From Phycisphaerales bacterium (GTDB lineage Bacteria > Planctomycetota > Phycisphaerae > Sedimentisphaerales > Anaerobacaceae), in contig PLLM01000026.1 in the NCBI GenBank assembly GCA_003141275.1, forward strand, positions 11,408 through 58,426: 47,019 nt of DNA, in the 5' to 3' direction. Each line of letters opens with the position of its first letter. Within the stretch, counting starts at the first letter, position 1. The position numbers and the translations under genes are program-made. Positions 40,202-47,019 of this stretch are shown in pieces. The notes under the pieces were generated by a model. That model searched no databases, had not been told where the DNA came from, and saw only the letters and a list, made by a program, of their open reading frames with translations.

Positions 40202-40276
40202 GGCCGACAACGAGTCGGCCTTGCTCAGGGTTCGGCCCAATTCGAGGAACATCGTTCCTCTATAATTGGGCCGAAC
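40202..40276. repeat. Nested palindromes upstream of the HNH gene
   Basis: GGCCGAC/GTCGGCC (40202-40208, 40214-40220) forms a small hairpin. It is followed by a long one: GTTCGGCCCAATT (40230-40242) pairs with AATTGGGCCGAAC (40264-40276), with an inner stem GAGGAAC/GTTCCTC (40244-40250, 40254-40260). No T run follows, so this is not a terminator. It could be a mobile palindromic unit with a second palindrome inserted in its loop, or a leader structure of the HNH transcript. Confidence 0.65.
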
Positions 40277-41001
40277 TTGCGCGATATTGACGAAAATTCC
40301 GGTTTTGGAGATAGGCCGAAATGCACTTAACTCTTTGTGGTATAAGGAATAAAAAAAAATTCAAAAATTCCGGGATTTGCCAAAAAACACCTGCGCGCTT
40401 TTGGTGAACAAATGTATTATACAAACGTTTCATACAAGCGTTTTATACGACTTTTTTAGTCCTGTTTTATGTCCTTATTCTGCAAGATGTTACAGCAAAA
40501 GACCTGCGTGAAAAACATGCGAAAAACCATGCGAAAAATGGGCAAAAAAAGGGGCTTAGCCACAGATTTCACAGATGAACACGGATTTGTAACTATTTAT
40601 ATAAACTGAAGTTATGGCTGTTTTCTAATGTACCCATAGCCGTTGTTTTTAGACGCAGATTGCGCAAAGAACGCTGTTTTTTAGACACTGTTTTCGGCCA
40701 ATAGTGTGTTCTCGACGAAGCCCGCTTGGAAAGCAGGCTTTGCCGCGGGTTTCGTTTTCGCCCACAGCGTCAATTATATTGCCGCCCGGCAATCCGCCGC
40801 AGGCGGATAAAAATGCCAAAATGGCCGAAACACACGGATTGACACTGCTTTTTGATAACAAAAAAACTTAGTGCCTCCCGTAAGGGATGGCCAAGCCATT
40901 AGTGACTTTGTGGTGATAAAAAATGGTTGTATTCGGGCAGGTTTTGTCGGTAGAATTGGAGGAAAAAGGTATTTACTAAAAAATTGTAGGACAGACAAAT
41001 C
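40277..41001. repeat. Gene-free stretch with tandem and dispersed repeats
   Basis: 40419-40457 holds three consecutive 13-base units (ATACAAACGTTTC, ATACAAGCGTTTT, ATACGACTTTTTT). 40510-40545 repeats CATGCGAAAAA. 40556-40588 is a dispersed CCACAGATTTCACAGATG element. 40649-40676 is a second copy of the 39251 repeat. 40877-40895 is the CCCGTAAGGGATGGCCAAG motif also found at 10606. No ORF with plausible coding character is present. The tandem units recall iterons, but nothing else suggests an origin. Confidence 0.55.
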
Positions 41002-41802
41002 ATGGATATAACTAATTGGAACGCAATGGATTGGGTGGCAGTGATAGGTGCGTTTGCTTGGGCTCCACAGATAATTTCATGGATTTATCAATTCTTTACA
41101 AAACCTAAAATTACACTTTATCTTCATAATGTTGCGGAAATAGGATACAGCAGTTTTGGTCCAATATTTAATGTTAATCTTGCACTTGTGAGCGAAAAAA
41201 GAGGGGCTACTCTCAATAATTTTTCTGTTAACATTAGGCACGAAAACGGGGCAGAATATACTTTTGATTGGGATGGTCTTTCTGAAGATTTAAGTGAAAT
41301 ACGAGACCAGTCAGGTCTCCCTACGTCAATCAAGAAGGTATATCTTCCTCTGGTTGTTAGAGTAATTCAATCAGGCGTAGCTCAAGTTTTTGTAAGGTTT
41401 CAACACCAATCATTCAAATCGAAGTTTAGGGAAGCGATTAAAGAAGCAGTAGAAAAATATCAAACCTTAAAAAATGCTGGGAAACTTAGTACGGAACAAA
41501 ATATCGAAGCATTAACTTCGGAACAAGAATTTTCCACAATCGTAAAACTGATTAATTCCGAGTTTATTTGGGTGGCAGGAAAATATACAATAGCATTTGA
41601 TTTCCAATCACCAAATAAATTTGTCTATAGAAGGAGCAAATATACTTTTAATTTAACACAAGATGATATCGATGAGCTTAGGAAAAATATAGACAACATT
41701 AAACTTGATATAATTCAAAACGCCAAAGCGGATGCATTGAAGGATTACAAACCTAAAGGAATCGTTTGGATCTGGAGGAATCCCGAATTACAAAAAGTAT
41801 GA
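41002..41802 (+). CDS. AT-rich hypothetical membrane-associated protein
   Basis: 266 residues with a short N-terminal hydrophobic segment (WVAVIGAFAWAPQIISWIYQ), then a beta-rich domain (KITLYLHNVAEIGYSSFGPI, ATLNNFSVNIRHENGAEYTF) and a helical C-terminal part (SKFREAIKEAVEKYQTLKNA). It ends with a second sheet and a Lys/Asp-rich tail. AGGA lies upstream of the ATG. No family is recognised. AT-rich compared with the flanking genes, like 9019-10158 and 15843-16532, which share the plan of an N-terminal membrane segment plus soluble domain. Confidence 0.65.
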   Translation: MDITNWNAMDWVAVIGAFAWAPQIISWIYQFFTKPKITLYLHNVAEIGYSSFGPIFNVNLALVSEKRGATLNNFSVNIRHENGAEYTFDWDGLSEDLSEIRDQSGLPTSIKKVYLPLVVRVIQSGVAQVFVRFQHQSFKSKFREAIKEAVEKYQTLKNAGKLSTEQNIEALTSEQEFSTIVKLINSEFIWVAGKYTIAFDFQSPNKFVYRRSKYTFNLTQDDIDELRKNIDNIKLDIIQNAKADALKDYKPKGIVWIWRNPELQKV

Positions 41803-41996
41803 AGTTTCGCAATCCGAGGAATAACGGGGTAGCAACCGTTTTTTGGTATGAGAAAAGAATACGATTTTTCAAAACTGAAAGGCCGGCGGAATTCGCACCC
41901 CCGGAATCTGTGTTGTGTGCTCGGCTTGGGTGCGGTAACGCTAAGGAAACGAAGGGTTTATGGGATTTTTTGAAAAATTTGAAAAAATGCTATTGA
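41799..41996 (+). CDS. Possible 65-residue ORF, ATGA-coupled
   Basis: The ATG overlaps the stop of the AT-rich gene (ATGA). The basic product starts MKFRNPRNNGVATVFWYEKR and ends KKCY. No family is recognised, and the middle (RPAEFAPPESVLCARLGCGN) looks like read-through of GC-richer repeat DNA. It ends two bases after a promoter -35 element. It may be a remnant. Confidence 0.22.
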   Translation: MKFRNPRNNGVATVFWYEKRIRFFKTERPAEFAPPESVLCARLGCGNAKETKGLWDFLKNLKKCY

Positions 41997-42021
41997 ACAA
42001 AAGAGGTTTATATACGATAAT
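41993..42021 (+). promoter_or_regulatory. Candidate promoter of the NYN gene leader
   Basis: TTGAAC (41993-41998), a 17-base spacer and GATAAT (42016-42021) are 5/6 matches each. Initiation near 42028 would put the first hairpin of the leader within five bases of the 5' end. Confidence 0.55.
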
Positions 42022-42032
42022 ATATGTACATC

Positions 42033-42084
42033 CCTGATAGGAAACTATCAGGCCCCAGGCTTCTTCGGACGCTTGGGTTTTTTT
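42033..42084 (+). terminator. Two-hairpin leader ending in an intrinsic terminator
   Basis: The first hairpin is CCTGATAG-GAAA-CTATCAGG (42033-42052), with a GNRA tetraloop. The second is CCCAGGC/GCTTGGG (42054-42060, 42071-42077; one G-U pair), followed directly by seven T (42078-42084). The NYN gene starts 17 bases later. Promoter, hairpins and terminator fit in about 90 bases, so either transcription attenuates here or a tiny RNA is made. Confidence 0.7.
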
Positions 42085-42100
42085 ATTTAAGGATTCAAGG

Positions 42101-42709
42101 ATGAGCCGATACTGCTTCTACATAGACGGATTTAACGTCTATTACGCCCTGAAAACAAATCCCGCCTACCACAAGTATAAGTGGCTCAATTATCGTAAAC
42201 TCGCCGAATCCGTGATTTACGCAAATGACACGATTGCCGGCATCTTCTATTTTACCACCTTTGTAAAATGGCATCCTAAAAACGTTGAGCGGCACAAGAT
42301 GTATATAAGCGCTTTAAGAAACGTGGGGGTGGAGATAATCCACGGCCGTTTTTTAGAGAAACATATCCAGTGTCACAAGTGTCATCAGCATTTCAAAACG
42401 CACGTAGAAAAGCAAACCGATGTAAATATAGCATTGAAAATACTGGGTGATGCCGTCGATGACTTGTACGATAAAGCCCTTATTATTTCCGCTGACAGTG
42501 ATTTGCTGCCTGTAATCAAATCAGTTCAGCATCACGCACCTGATAAGGAAATAGGCGTAATGCTTCCAATAGGCAGTTCGAGTTTTGAACTGCGTCAAAA
42601 TGCCGGTTTCAGACGTAAGATGTCAGAAGAATTGCTTAGGGATTGCCAGTTTCCTGATGAAGTTAAAATCGGAAATACAATAATCAAGCGTCCCCAAAAC
42701 TGGCGATAG
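42101..42709 (+). CDS. NYN-domain (PIN-like) nuclease
   Basis: 202 residues. The NYN fold shows YCFYIDGFNVYYAL with the first catalytic Asp, FYFTTFVKWHPKNVERHKMY, the acidic KQTDVNIALKILGDAV and IISADSDLLPVIKSV. These are the four acidic positions of PIN/FEN-like metal-dependent ribonucleases. A short cysteine pair (IQCHKCHQHF, near residue 88) may hold zinc, as in other members of the group. The substrate is probably RNA. SD AAGGA nine bases before the ATG. Its leader carries a terminator, and an XRE regulator gene with its own palindrome follows, so regulated expression is likely. The toxin role is inference. Confidence 0.88.
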   Translation: MSRYCFYIDGFNVYYALKTNPAYHKYKWLNYRKLAESVIYANDTIAGIFYFTTFVKWHPKNVERHKMYISALRNVGVEIIHGRFLEKHIQCHKCHQHFKTHVEKQTDVNIALKILGDAVDDLYDKALIISADSDLLPVIKSVQHHAPDKEIGVMLPIGSSSFELRQNAGFRRKMSEELLRDCQFPDEVKIGNTIIKRPQNWR

Positions 42710-42814
42710 CGCAAAACGAAATTTCGACTCTTTGCCGATTTTGCCGGCCCGGCGCATTGTGGAGTTCAAGGTTGAGGGAAAATTTTGCCAATCGAACAAA
42801 TTTTTGCTTGAGCT

Positions 42815-42836
42815 AATATCGCAAATTTGCGATATT
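42815..42836. promoter_or_regulatory. Perfect 22-bp palindrome, candidate operator
   Basis: AATATCGCAAA followed directly by its reverse complement TTTGCGATATT, extended imperfectly by GAGC/GCTC on the flanks. It lies about 65 bases before the XRE gene. Such gene-proximal palindromes are commonly the binding sites of XRE-family antitoxins that regulate themselves. Confidence 0.6.
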
Positions 42837-42899
42837 GCTCGATAGGGCCAATTACATTAAAAATCCTGCTGCCCATACTTATGAAGAGGAATTGTGAAT

Positions 42900-43226
42900 A
42901 TGCGTAACAAAAGAAGAACAACCGACGCGGTGAAGATACTTCACAGCCGGTATATAAAAGGCAATGCAAAGCGGGCAGCATCCGTTCGCGGTGAACGTGA
43001 GAAGGCACATATCGCGATGCAGATTCATCGTCTGCGCACCAAGGCAGGGTTAAGCCAAAAACAGCTTGCGGGACTTGTAGGAACAACACAGTCGGTAATA
43101 AGCCGGCTTGAGAGTACCGAGTACAGCGGCCACTCGATGAATATGCTTGAAAAGATTGCATCCGCATTAAATTGTGCGGTGCGAGTGGACCTGGTGCCTG
43201 AAAAGAAACAATATGCCTACGCTTAA
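42900..43226 (+). CDS. XRE-family HTH regulator, HigA-like
   Basis: 108 residues. ATG at 42900 with AGAGGA nine bases upstream (a GTG at 42894 is too close to it). The N-terminal 40 residues are basic and helical. The Cro/C1-type HTH is QIHRLRTKAGLSQKQLAGLV then GTTQSVISRLESTEYSGHSM, followed by MLEKIASALNCAVRVDLV. This matches solitary antitoxin-type XRE proteins (HigA relatives). The RelE-type toxin usual beside them is missing: 190 bases upstream there is only the palindrome, then the NYN nuclease gene. The 258 bases downstream hold GC-rich repeats (CCCCTGC/GCAGGGG at about 43279-43304). Confidence 0.88.
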   Translation: MRNKRRTTDAVKILHSRYIKGNAKRAASVRGEREKAHIAMQIHRLRTKAGLSQKQLAGLVGTTQSVISRLESTEYSGHSMNMLEKIASALNCAVRVDLVPEKKQYAYA

Positions 43227-43484
43227 TCAAACCTTATGAATAAACCGCCCCTCCTACGGCGGGCAAGCTTCGGCTGACCCCTGCCTACGACTTGCAGGGG
43301 CAGGCAAGTCCGCGGTTCCAAACAAAAACCCCCTTTTCAGCGTATAGTAAGGGTTGCCTGATACTTTACAATTTCCCGGTCGGCATAACGCTTGACTTAA
43401 AGTCCGGTTGCGACTAAACTATTCTTTTACCGCCAACCCCTTGCCTGCCGGCGAAGTGTGGGCGGTATCCAGGGGTAAATCTTG

Positions 43485-44984
43485 ATGCATTACGAAAGCG
43501 AACACTGTCCGCATAGCGGTGAGGTTGTTGACCCTGCCGGTGCGGATTTTACATGTGAAAAGAAGGAAAACTGCGGCCTTTTCGGGATATTCGGCGACCT
43601 GGAAGCCGTGCAGAAAACATACTACGGGATTTTCGCCCTGCAGCACCGAGGGCAGGAATCCGCCGGCATCGCCTCGAGCAACGGCGAATCAATCAACTGC
43701 TATGCGGCAATGGGCAACGTCCAGCGGGTCTTCCGCACGGGCACAGGCATCCTCGAAAACCTCGCCAACCCCATCGCCATAGGCCACGTCCGCTACTCAA
43801 CAACCGGCTCATCGAAGGCGGCCAACAGCCAGCCGTTTTTCGTCGAATACTCACGAGGCCAGGTCGCCATCGCCCACAACGGCAACCTCATAAACGCCGG
43901 CTTACTGCGCGACGAGTACGAGGCATACGGCAGCATTTTCAAATCCACCACCGACACAGAAATAATCGCCCATCTTCTGGCCAAACCCACCCACGTTTCA
44001 AAACCCGACCCGCTGGGCCACGTCCTCAATCATTTACAGGGGGCATACTCGTTATTATTCCTTTTCCCGGACCGTATCGAGGCGGCGCGCGACCCTTACG
44101 GCATTCGGCCTCTGTGCATTGGCAAAACCGACGCCGGCGCGTATGTTGTCGCGAGCGAAACCTGCGCACTCGACGCCGTCGACGCCAAATTCATCCGCGA
44201 GGTTGAGCCGGGCGAAATCGTTACGCTAAGCAAAAAAGGCATGTCCAGCCGATTTTTCATACAACCGGGCACAATCAAACCCGCACACTGTCTTTTCGAA
44301 CATATTTACTTCGCAAAGCCGAACAGCAGCATATTCGGCGAGAACGTTTACGAATTCCGGAAAAAACTCGGCCGGCAATTAGCCGTCGAGCACCCCGTAA
44401 AAGCCGACGTCGTCGTCCCGATTCCCGACTCAGGAACATCGGCGGCCATCGGCTTCGCTGAAAAATCAGGAATCCCGTTCGATATGGGTATGGTGAGAAG
44501 CCATTACGTAGGCAGGACGTTTATCTCGCCCGATCAGAATACGCGAGAGTTGACCGTTAAAATCAAGCTGGCGCCCATCAGGGAAGTCGTAAAAGATAAA
44601 CGCATCGTCGTCGTCGATGATTCCGTCGTCCGGGGCACGACCACCAAGGGCAAAATCAAGGCGTTCCGCGACGCAGGCGCAAAGGAGATTCATATGCGGG
44701 TGAGCTGTCCGCCGATTCGTTTTCCCTGTTTCTACGGCATCGACTTTCCGACCAAAGAAGAGCTTATCGCCAACAACCGGACGCTCGAACAAATACGCGA
44801 GTTCCTCGAAGTCGAATCACTTGGTTATATGTCCCTTGAGGGCTTATTATCCTGTGCGACTTTACCCCCAGACCATTATTGCACGGCATGCTGGGTAGGA
44901 AAATACCGAATACCGGTGGACGTCGCTATGACGAAATTCGCGCTCGAACACTACCAGTTGAGGATGTTTGAAGACGCTCAATAG
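43485..44984 (+). CDS. purF: Amidophosphoribosyltransferase
   Basis: First step of purine synthesis: PRPP plus glutamine to phosphoribosylamine. From the ATG at 43485 (AGGGG upstream) the first 29 residues are a propeptide, and Cys30 (ENCGLFGIFG) becomes the N-terminal glutaminase nucleophile. Further motifs: ALQHRGQESAGI, GHVRYSTTGSS, HNGNL, and the PRPP loop IVVVDDSVVRGTTTKGKI. Four cysteines (CPPIRFPCFYGID, then SCATLPPDHYCTACW) mark the Fe4S4-containing Bacillus-type enzyme. 499 residues. purM follows after 18 bases, so the two form an operon. The leader shows no riboswitch that I recognise. Confidence 0.96.
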   Translation: MHYESEHCPHSGEVVDPAGADFTCEKKENCGLFGIFGDLEAVQKTYYGIFALQHRGQESAGIASSNGESINCYAAMGNVQRVFRTGTGILENLANPIAIGHVRYSTTGSSKAANSQPFFVEYSRGQVAIAHNGNLINAGLLRDEYEAYGSIFKSTTDTEIIAHLLAKPTHVSKPDPLGHVLNHLQGAYSLLFLFPDRIEAARDPYGIRPLCIGKTDAGAYVVASETCALDAVDAKFIREVEPGEIVTLSKKGMSSRFFIQPGTIKPAHCLFEHIYFAKPNSSIFGENVYEFRKKLGRQLAVEHPVKADVVVPIPDSGTSAAIGFAEKSGIPFDMGMVRSHYVGRTFISPDQNTRELTVKIKLAPIREVVKDKRIVVVDDSVVRGTTTKGKIKAFRDAGAKEIHMRVSCPPIRFPCFYGIDFPTKEELIANNRTLEQIREFLEVESLGYMSLEGLLSCATLPPDHYCTACWVGKYRIPVDVAMTKFALEHYQLRMFEDAQ

Positions 44985-45002
44985 TTCAATACGGAAGAAC
45001 GA

Positions 45003-46076
45003 ATGAGTAAGCCAATTACATACGCACAGTCAGGCGTGAACATCGACGCCAGCGACGAGATGGAAGACCTTATTTACCCGCACATCGCGAGCACGTTCAG
45101 CCCGCGTGTGATGGCGCTTAAGGGCGGGTTCGCGGGGCTGTTTCGTCTCGATTACGATGAACGATTGTTCAAGAGAAACTACAAAAGCCCGGTGCTGGTC
45201 GCCTGCACCGACGGCGTGGGCAGCAAGGTGCTTCTGGCCTCGACGATGAACCGCTTCGATACCGTGGGGATTGATTTGGTCGCGATGAGCGTCAACGATA
45301 TGCTGGTGCTGGGGGCGGAGCCGTTGTTCTTCTTAGATTATATCGCGCTGAATAAGCTCGACCCGCACGTTGTCGCGGAAATGGTCAAGGGTGTCGCGAA
45401 GGGCTGCCGAATCGCGGATTGTTCGTTGATTGGCGGCGAGACAGCCGAGATGCCCGATACATATAAAACGGACGATTTCGATATGGCGGGTTTCGCGGTG
45501 GGAGTAGTCGAGCGGAAAAAAATCATCTCAGGCACCAAACAGGTTGGTAAGGGCGACGTAATACTGGGCCTGGCCTCAAGCGGGTTGCACAGCAATGGCT
45601 ATGCGCTTGCCCGCAATATCTGCTTCAAGACCAACAATTTCCAGCCGACGGATAATATCCCGGAACTCGACGGGCGGATACTGGGCGACGTGCTGCTTGA
45701 GCCGACGAAAATTTACGTCAGGCCTATTATCAAATTGCTTTCGCAATACAAGGTCAAAAAAGTCATTCACGGTATGGCGCATATCACGGGCGCAGGACTG
45801 CCCGGCAATGTCCCTCGTGTTCTCCCACGCAATTGCGACGCGGTCCTGAAAAAAGACAGCTGGCCACTGCCCGCGATTTTCAAATTCTTAGCTGAAAAAG
45901 GCCCGGTTGAAGAAGAAGAGATGTTCCGCGTTTTCAATATGGGAATCGGCTACGTGTTAGTCGTCGCGGAGGACTTCGCCGACTCGATAGCCGAGAAGCT
46001 GACGAGCTACGGCGAGAAGGTATATAAGATTGGCAGAATCACATCGGGAACGGGTAACGTCGTTATTAAAGAATAA
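45003..46076 (+). CDS. purM: Phosphoribosylformylglycinamidine cyclo-ligase
   Basis: Closes the imidazole ring to form AIR, using ATP. Motifs: ITYAQSGVNIDASDEMEDLI, VACTDGVGSKVLLAS, GIDLVAMSVNDMLVLGAEPL, LIGGETAEMPDTY, ASSGLHSNGYALARN, and HGMAHITGAGLPGNVPRVLP. 357 residues, typical for the family. ATG at 45003 with GGAAGA upstream. It is co-transcribed with purF. The following GH5 gene has its own SD 30 bases downstream and may be a separate unit. Confidence 0.96.
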   Translation: MSKPITYAQSGVNIDASDEMEDLIYPHIASTFSPRVMALKGGFAGLFRLDYDERLFKRNYKSPVLVACTDGVGSKVLLASTMNRFDTVGIDLVAMSVNDMLVLGAEPLFFLDYIALNKLDPHVVAEMVKGVAKGCRIADCSLIGGETAEMPDTYKTDDFDMAGFAVGVVERKKIISGTKQVGKGDVILGLASSGLHSNGYALARNICFKTNNFQPTDNIPELDGRILGDVLLEPTKIYVRPIIKLLSQYKVKKVIHGMAHITGAGLPGNVPRVLPRNCDAVLKKDSWPLPAIFKFLAEKGPVEEEEMFRVFNMGIGYVLVVAEDFADSIAEKLTSYGEKVYKIGRITSGTGNVVIKE

Positions 46077-46116
46077 CCCGCCACATCTGTATAAGAACCG
46101 GCGAAAGGGGCAACGT

Positions 46117-47019
46117 ATGAACGTGAAGTCGGCTACATTAGTTTTGTGCGCAGCAATTGTTCTGGCGGGATGTTCGACGTCGTCGGAGAAATCAAAAGCT
46201 GCTGAAATACAGGTGAAGTCCCATGGGATGCCGCTGCCTCTGAAAGTAAACGGAAATCAAATCCTCAACAGCCGAAATGAGCCGGTTTTACTGCGCGGGG
46301 TCAACGCCGCGTGCCTCGAATGGAGCAGCGATGGAGAAGGACATATCCTTGAGACGATACGAGTCGCTATTGACGACTGGAACTGCAATATCATTCGCCT
46401 GCCATTGTCGCAGGACCGCTGGTTCGGAAAGGCCCCTGAACAAAACGATGGAGGCACAGCATATCGCGCCCTGGTAAAAAAGGCGGTTGACCTGTGCAGC
46501 TCGAAGGGCTGCTATATTATTCTGGATTTGCACTGGTCGGACGTTAACGAATGGGGACAGAACATCGGGCAGCATTCGATGCCTGACCGCAACAGCATTA
46601 TTTTCTGGAAGGATTGCGCCGCCATATACGCGAATCACCCGGCGGTTATTTTTGACCTTTACAATGAGCCGCACGATACAACCTGGGATGTCTGGCTAAA
46701 TGGCGGGAAAATCAATGACCGGCCAAATGGACCCGACTTGCCGGTGAAAGAATACGAAGCCGTAGGAATGCAGGAAATGCTCGATACGGTGCGCTCAACA
46801 GGAGCTAAAAACGTTATCATCGCGGGCGGCCTGGCGTTTTCATACGACCTCGACGGGATACTCGAAGGTAGACAGCTTAAGGACCAGACGGGCAACGGCG
46901 TCATTTACGCCAATCACGCTTATGATTACTTCGGCGAAAGTATCTTTACATGGATTGCCAATATGAAAGAGGCCACCGCTAAATTCCCGGTGATTGTTTC
47001 CGAATTTGGCTGGTCAGGC
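46117..47019 (+). CDS. GH5-family glycosidase lipoprotein, cut by window end
   Basis: The frame stays open from the ATG at 46117 (AAGGGG upstream) to the last base, 301 codons. The lipobox (LCAAIVLAGCSTSS) places it on the cell surface or in the periplasm. The GH5 barrel is recognisable: LLRGVNAACLEWSSDGEG, NCNIIRLPLSQDRWFG, YIILDLHWSDVNEWGQ, VIFDLYNEPHD with the acid/base Glu, and VIVSEFGWSG with the nucleophile Glu, close to the window end. Cellulase or another beta-glycanase activity is probable; the subfamily is not determined. The C-terminus, perhaps with a dockerin-like tail, lies outside the window. Confidence 0.88.
   Translation, partial: MNVKSATLVLCAAIVLAGCSTSSEKSKAAEIQVKSHGMPLPLKVNGNQILNSRNEPVLLRGVNAACLEWSSDGEGHILETIRVAIDDWNCNIIRLPLSQDRWFGKAPEQNDGGTAYRALVKKAVDLCSSKGCYIILDLHWSDVNEWGQNIGQHSMPDRNSIIFWKDCAAIYANHPAVIFDLYNEPHDTTWDVWLNGGKINDRPNGPDLPVKEYEAVGMQEMLDTVRSTGAKNVIIAGGLAFSYDLDGILEGRQLKDQTGNGVIYANHAYDYFGESIFTWIANMKEATAKFPVIVSEFGWSG

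Noticed and set aside
40419-40457. Iterons of a replication origin
   Set aside because: Only three diverged 13-mers, with no initiator gene, DnaA boxes or other origin feature nearby.
43227-43484. A purine riboswitch before purF
   Set aside because: The leader holds GC-rich dispersed repeats; the three-way junction sequences of purine or PRPP riboswitches are not recognisable.

Overview
The window looks like chromosomal DNA of a planctomycete, most likely class Phycisphaerae. This is inferred from content, not from a database search. The pointers are secreted enzymes ending in dockerin-like calcium-binding repeats, a DUF4954 protein beside nagB, an HNH/AP2 selfish endonuclease, a DANKP-repeat secreted protein, and many families of short interspersed repeats that also enter coding sequences. 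I recognise no tRNA, rRNA or CRISPR array.

Layout. 1-4747: a partial TIM-barrel-like protein, a PGPGW-type membrane protein, an ASCH-domain protein, then the minus-strand operon argB-argD-argF-rdgB. 4967-7012: a membrane protein, a REP-like hairpin and an AI-2E-family transporter. 7013-15590: an accessory block on the minus strand. It holds a sigma-like HTH protein, a soluble ABC ATPase, a GNAT acyltransferase, a spore-photoproduct-lyase-like radical SAM enzyme, a ParB-domain protein and a terminase small subunit in one tight operon. Further down lies a full terminase large subunit, separated from it by rpiB, an AT-rich membrane-anchored protein and several plus-strand hairpins. No capsid, portal, protease or tail gene is present. 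This phage-derived, apparently non-virion cassette is the most interesting object in the window.

15840-24205: an AT-rich coiled-coil membrane protein, a secreted RCC1 propeller with dockerin-like tail, an acyl-CoA thioesterase, a DUF4190-TlpA-propeller fusion, a DANKP protein, tsaB, two tandem paralogues of unknown function and a small bitopic protein. 24444-27557: mnmA, an E1-like (MoeB/ThiF) protein and a cysteine desulfurase, a compact sulfur-transfer operon. 27613-29673: a STAS protein and ComM. 29843-33830: a Cys/Met/Gly-rich exported protein, an ADP-ribosylglycohydrolase-like lipoprotein, a GH16 glycosidase with dockerin-like tail and a degenerate PGRP-like protein.

34143-39226: DUF4954 protein and nagB (amino sugar metabolism), a SurA/PrsA-like PPIase lipoprotein and a 4HBT thioesterase. 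39227-43230: a repeat-rich accessory stretch with HNH/AP2 endonuclease, an AT-rich membrane protein, an NYN nuclease behind a compact promoter-hairpin-terminator leader, and an XRE regulator behind a perfect palindrome. 43485-47019: purF and purM, then a GH5 lipoprotein cut by the window end.
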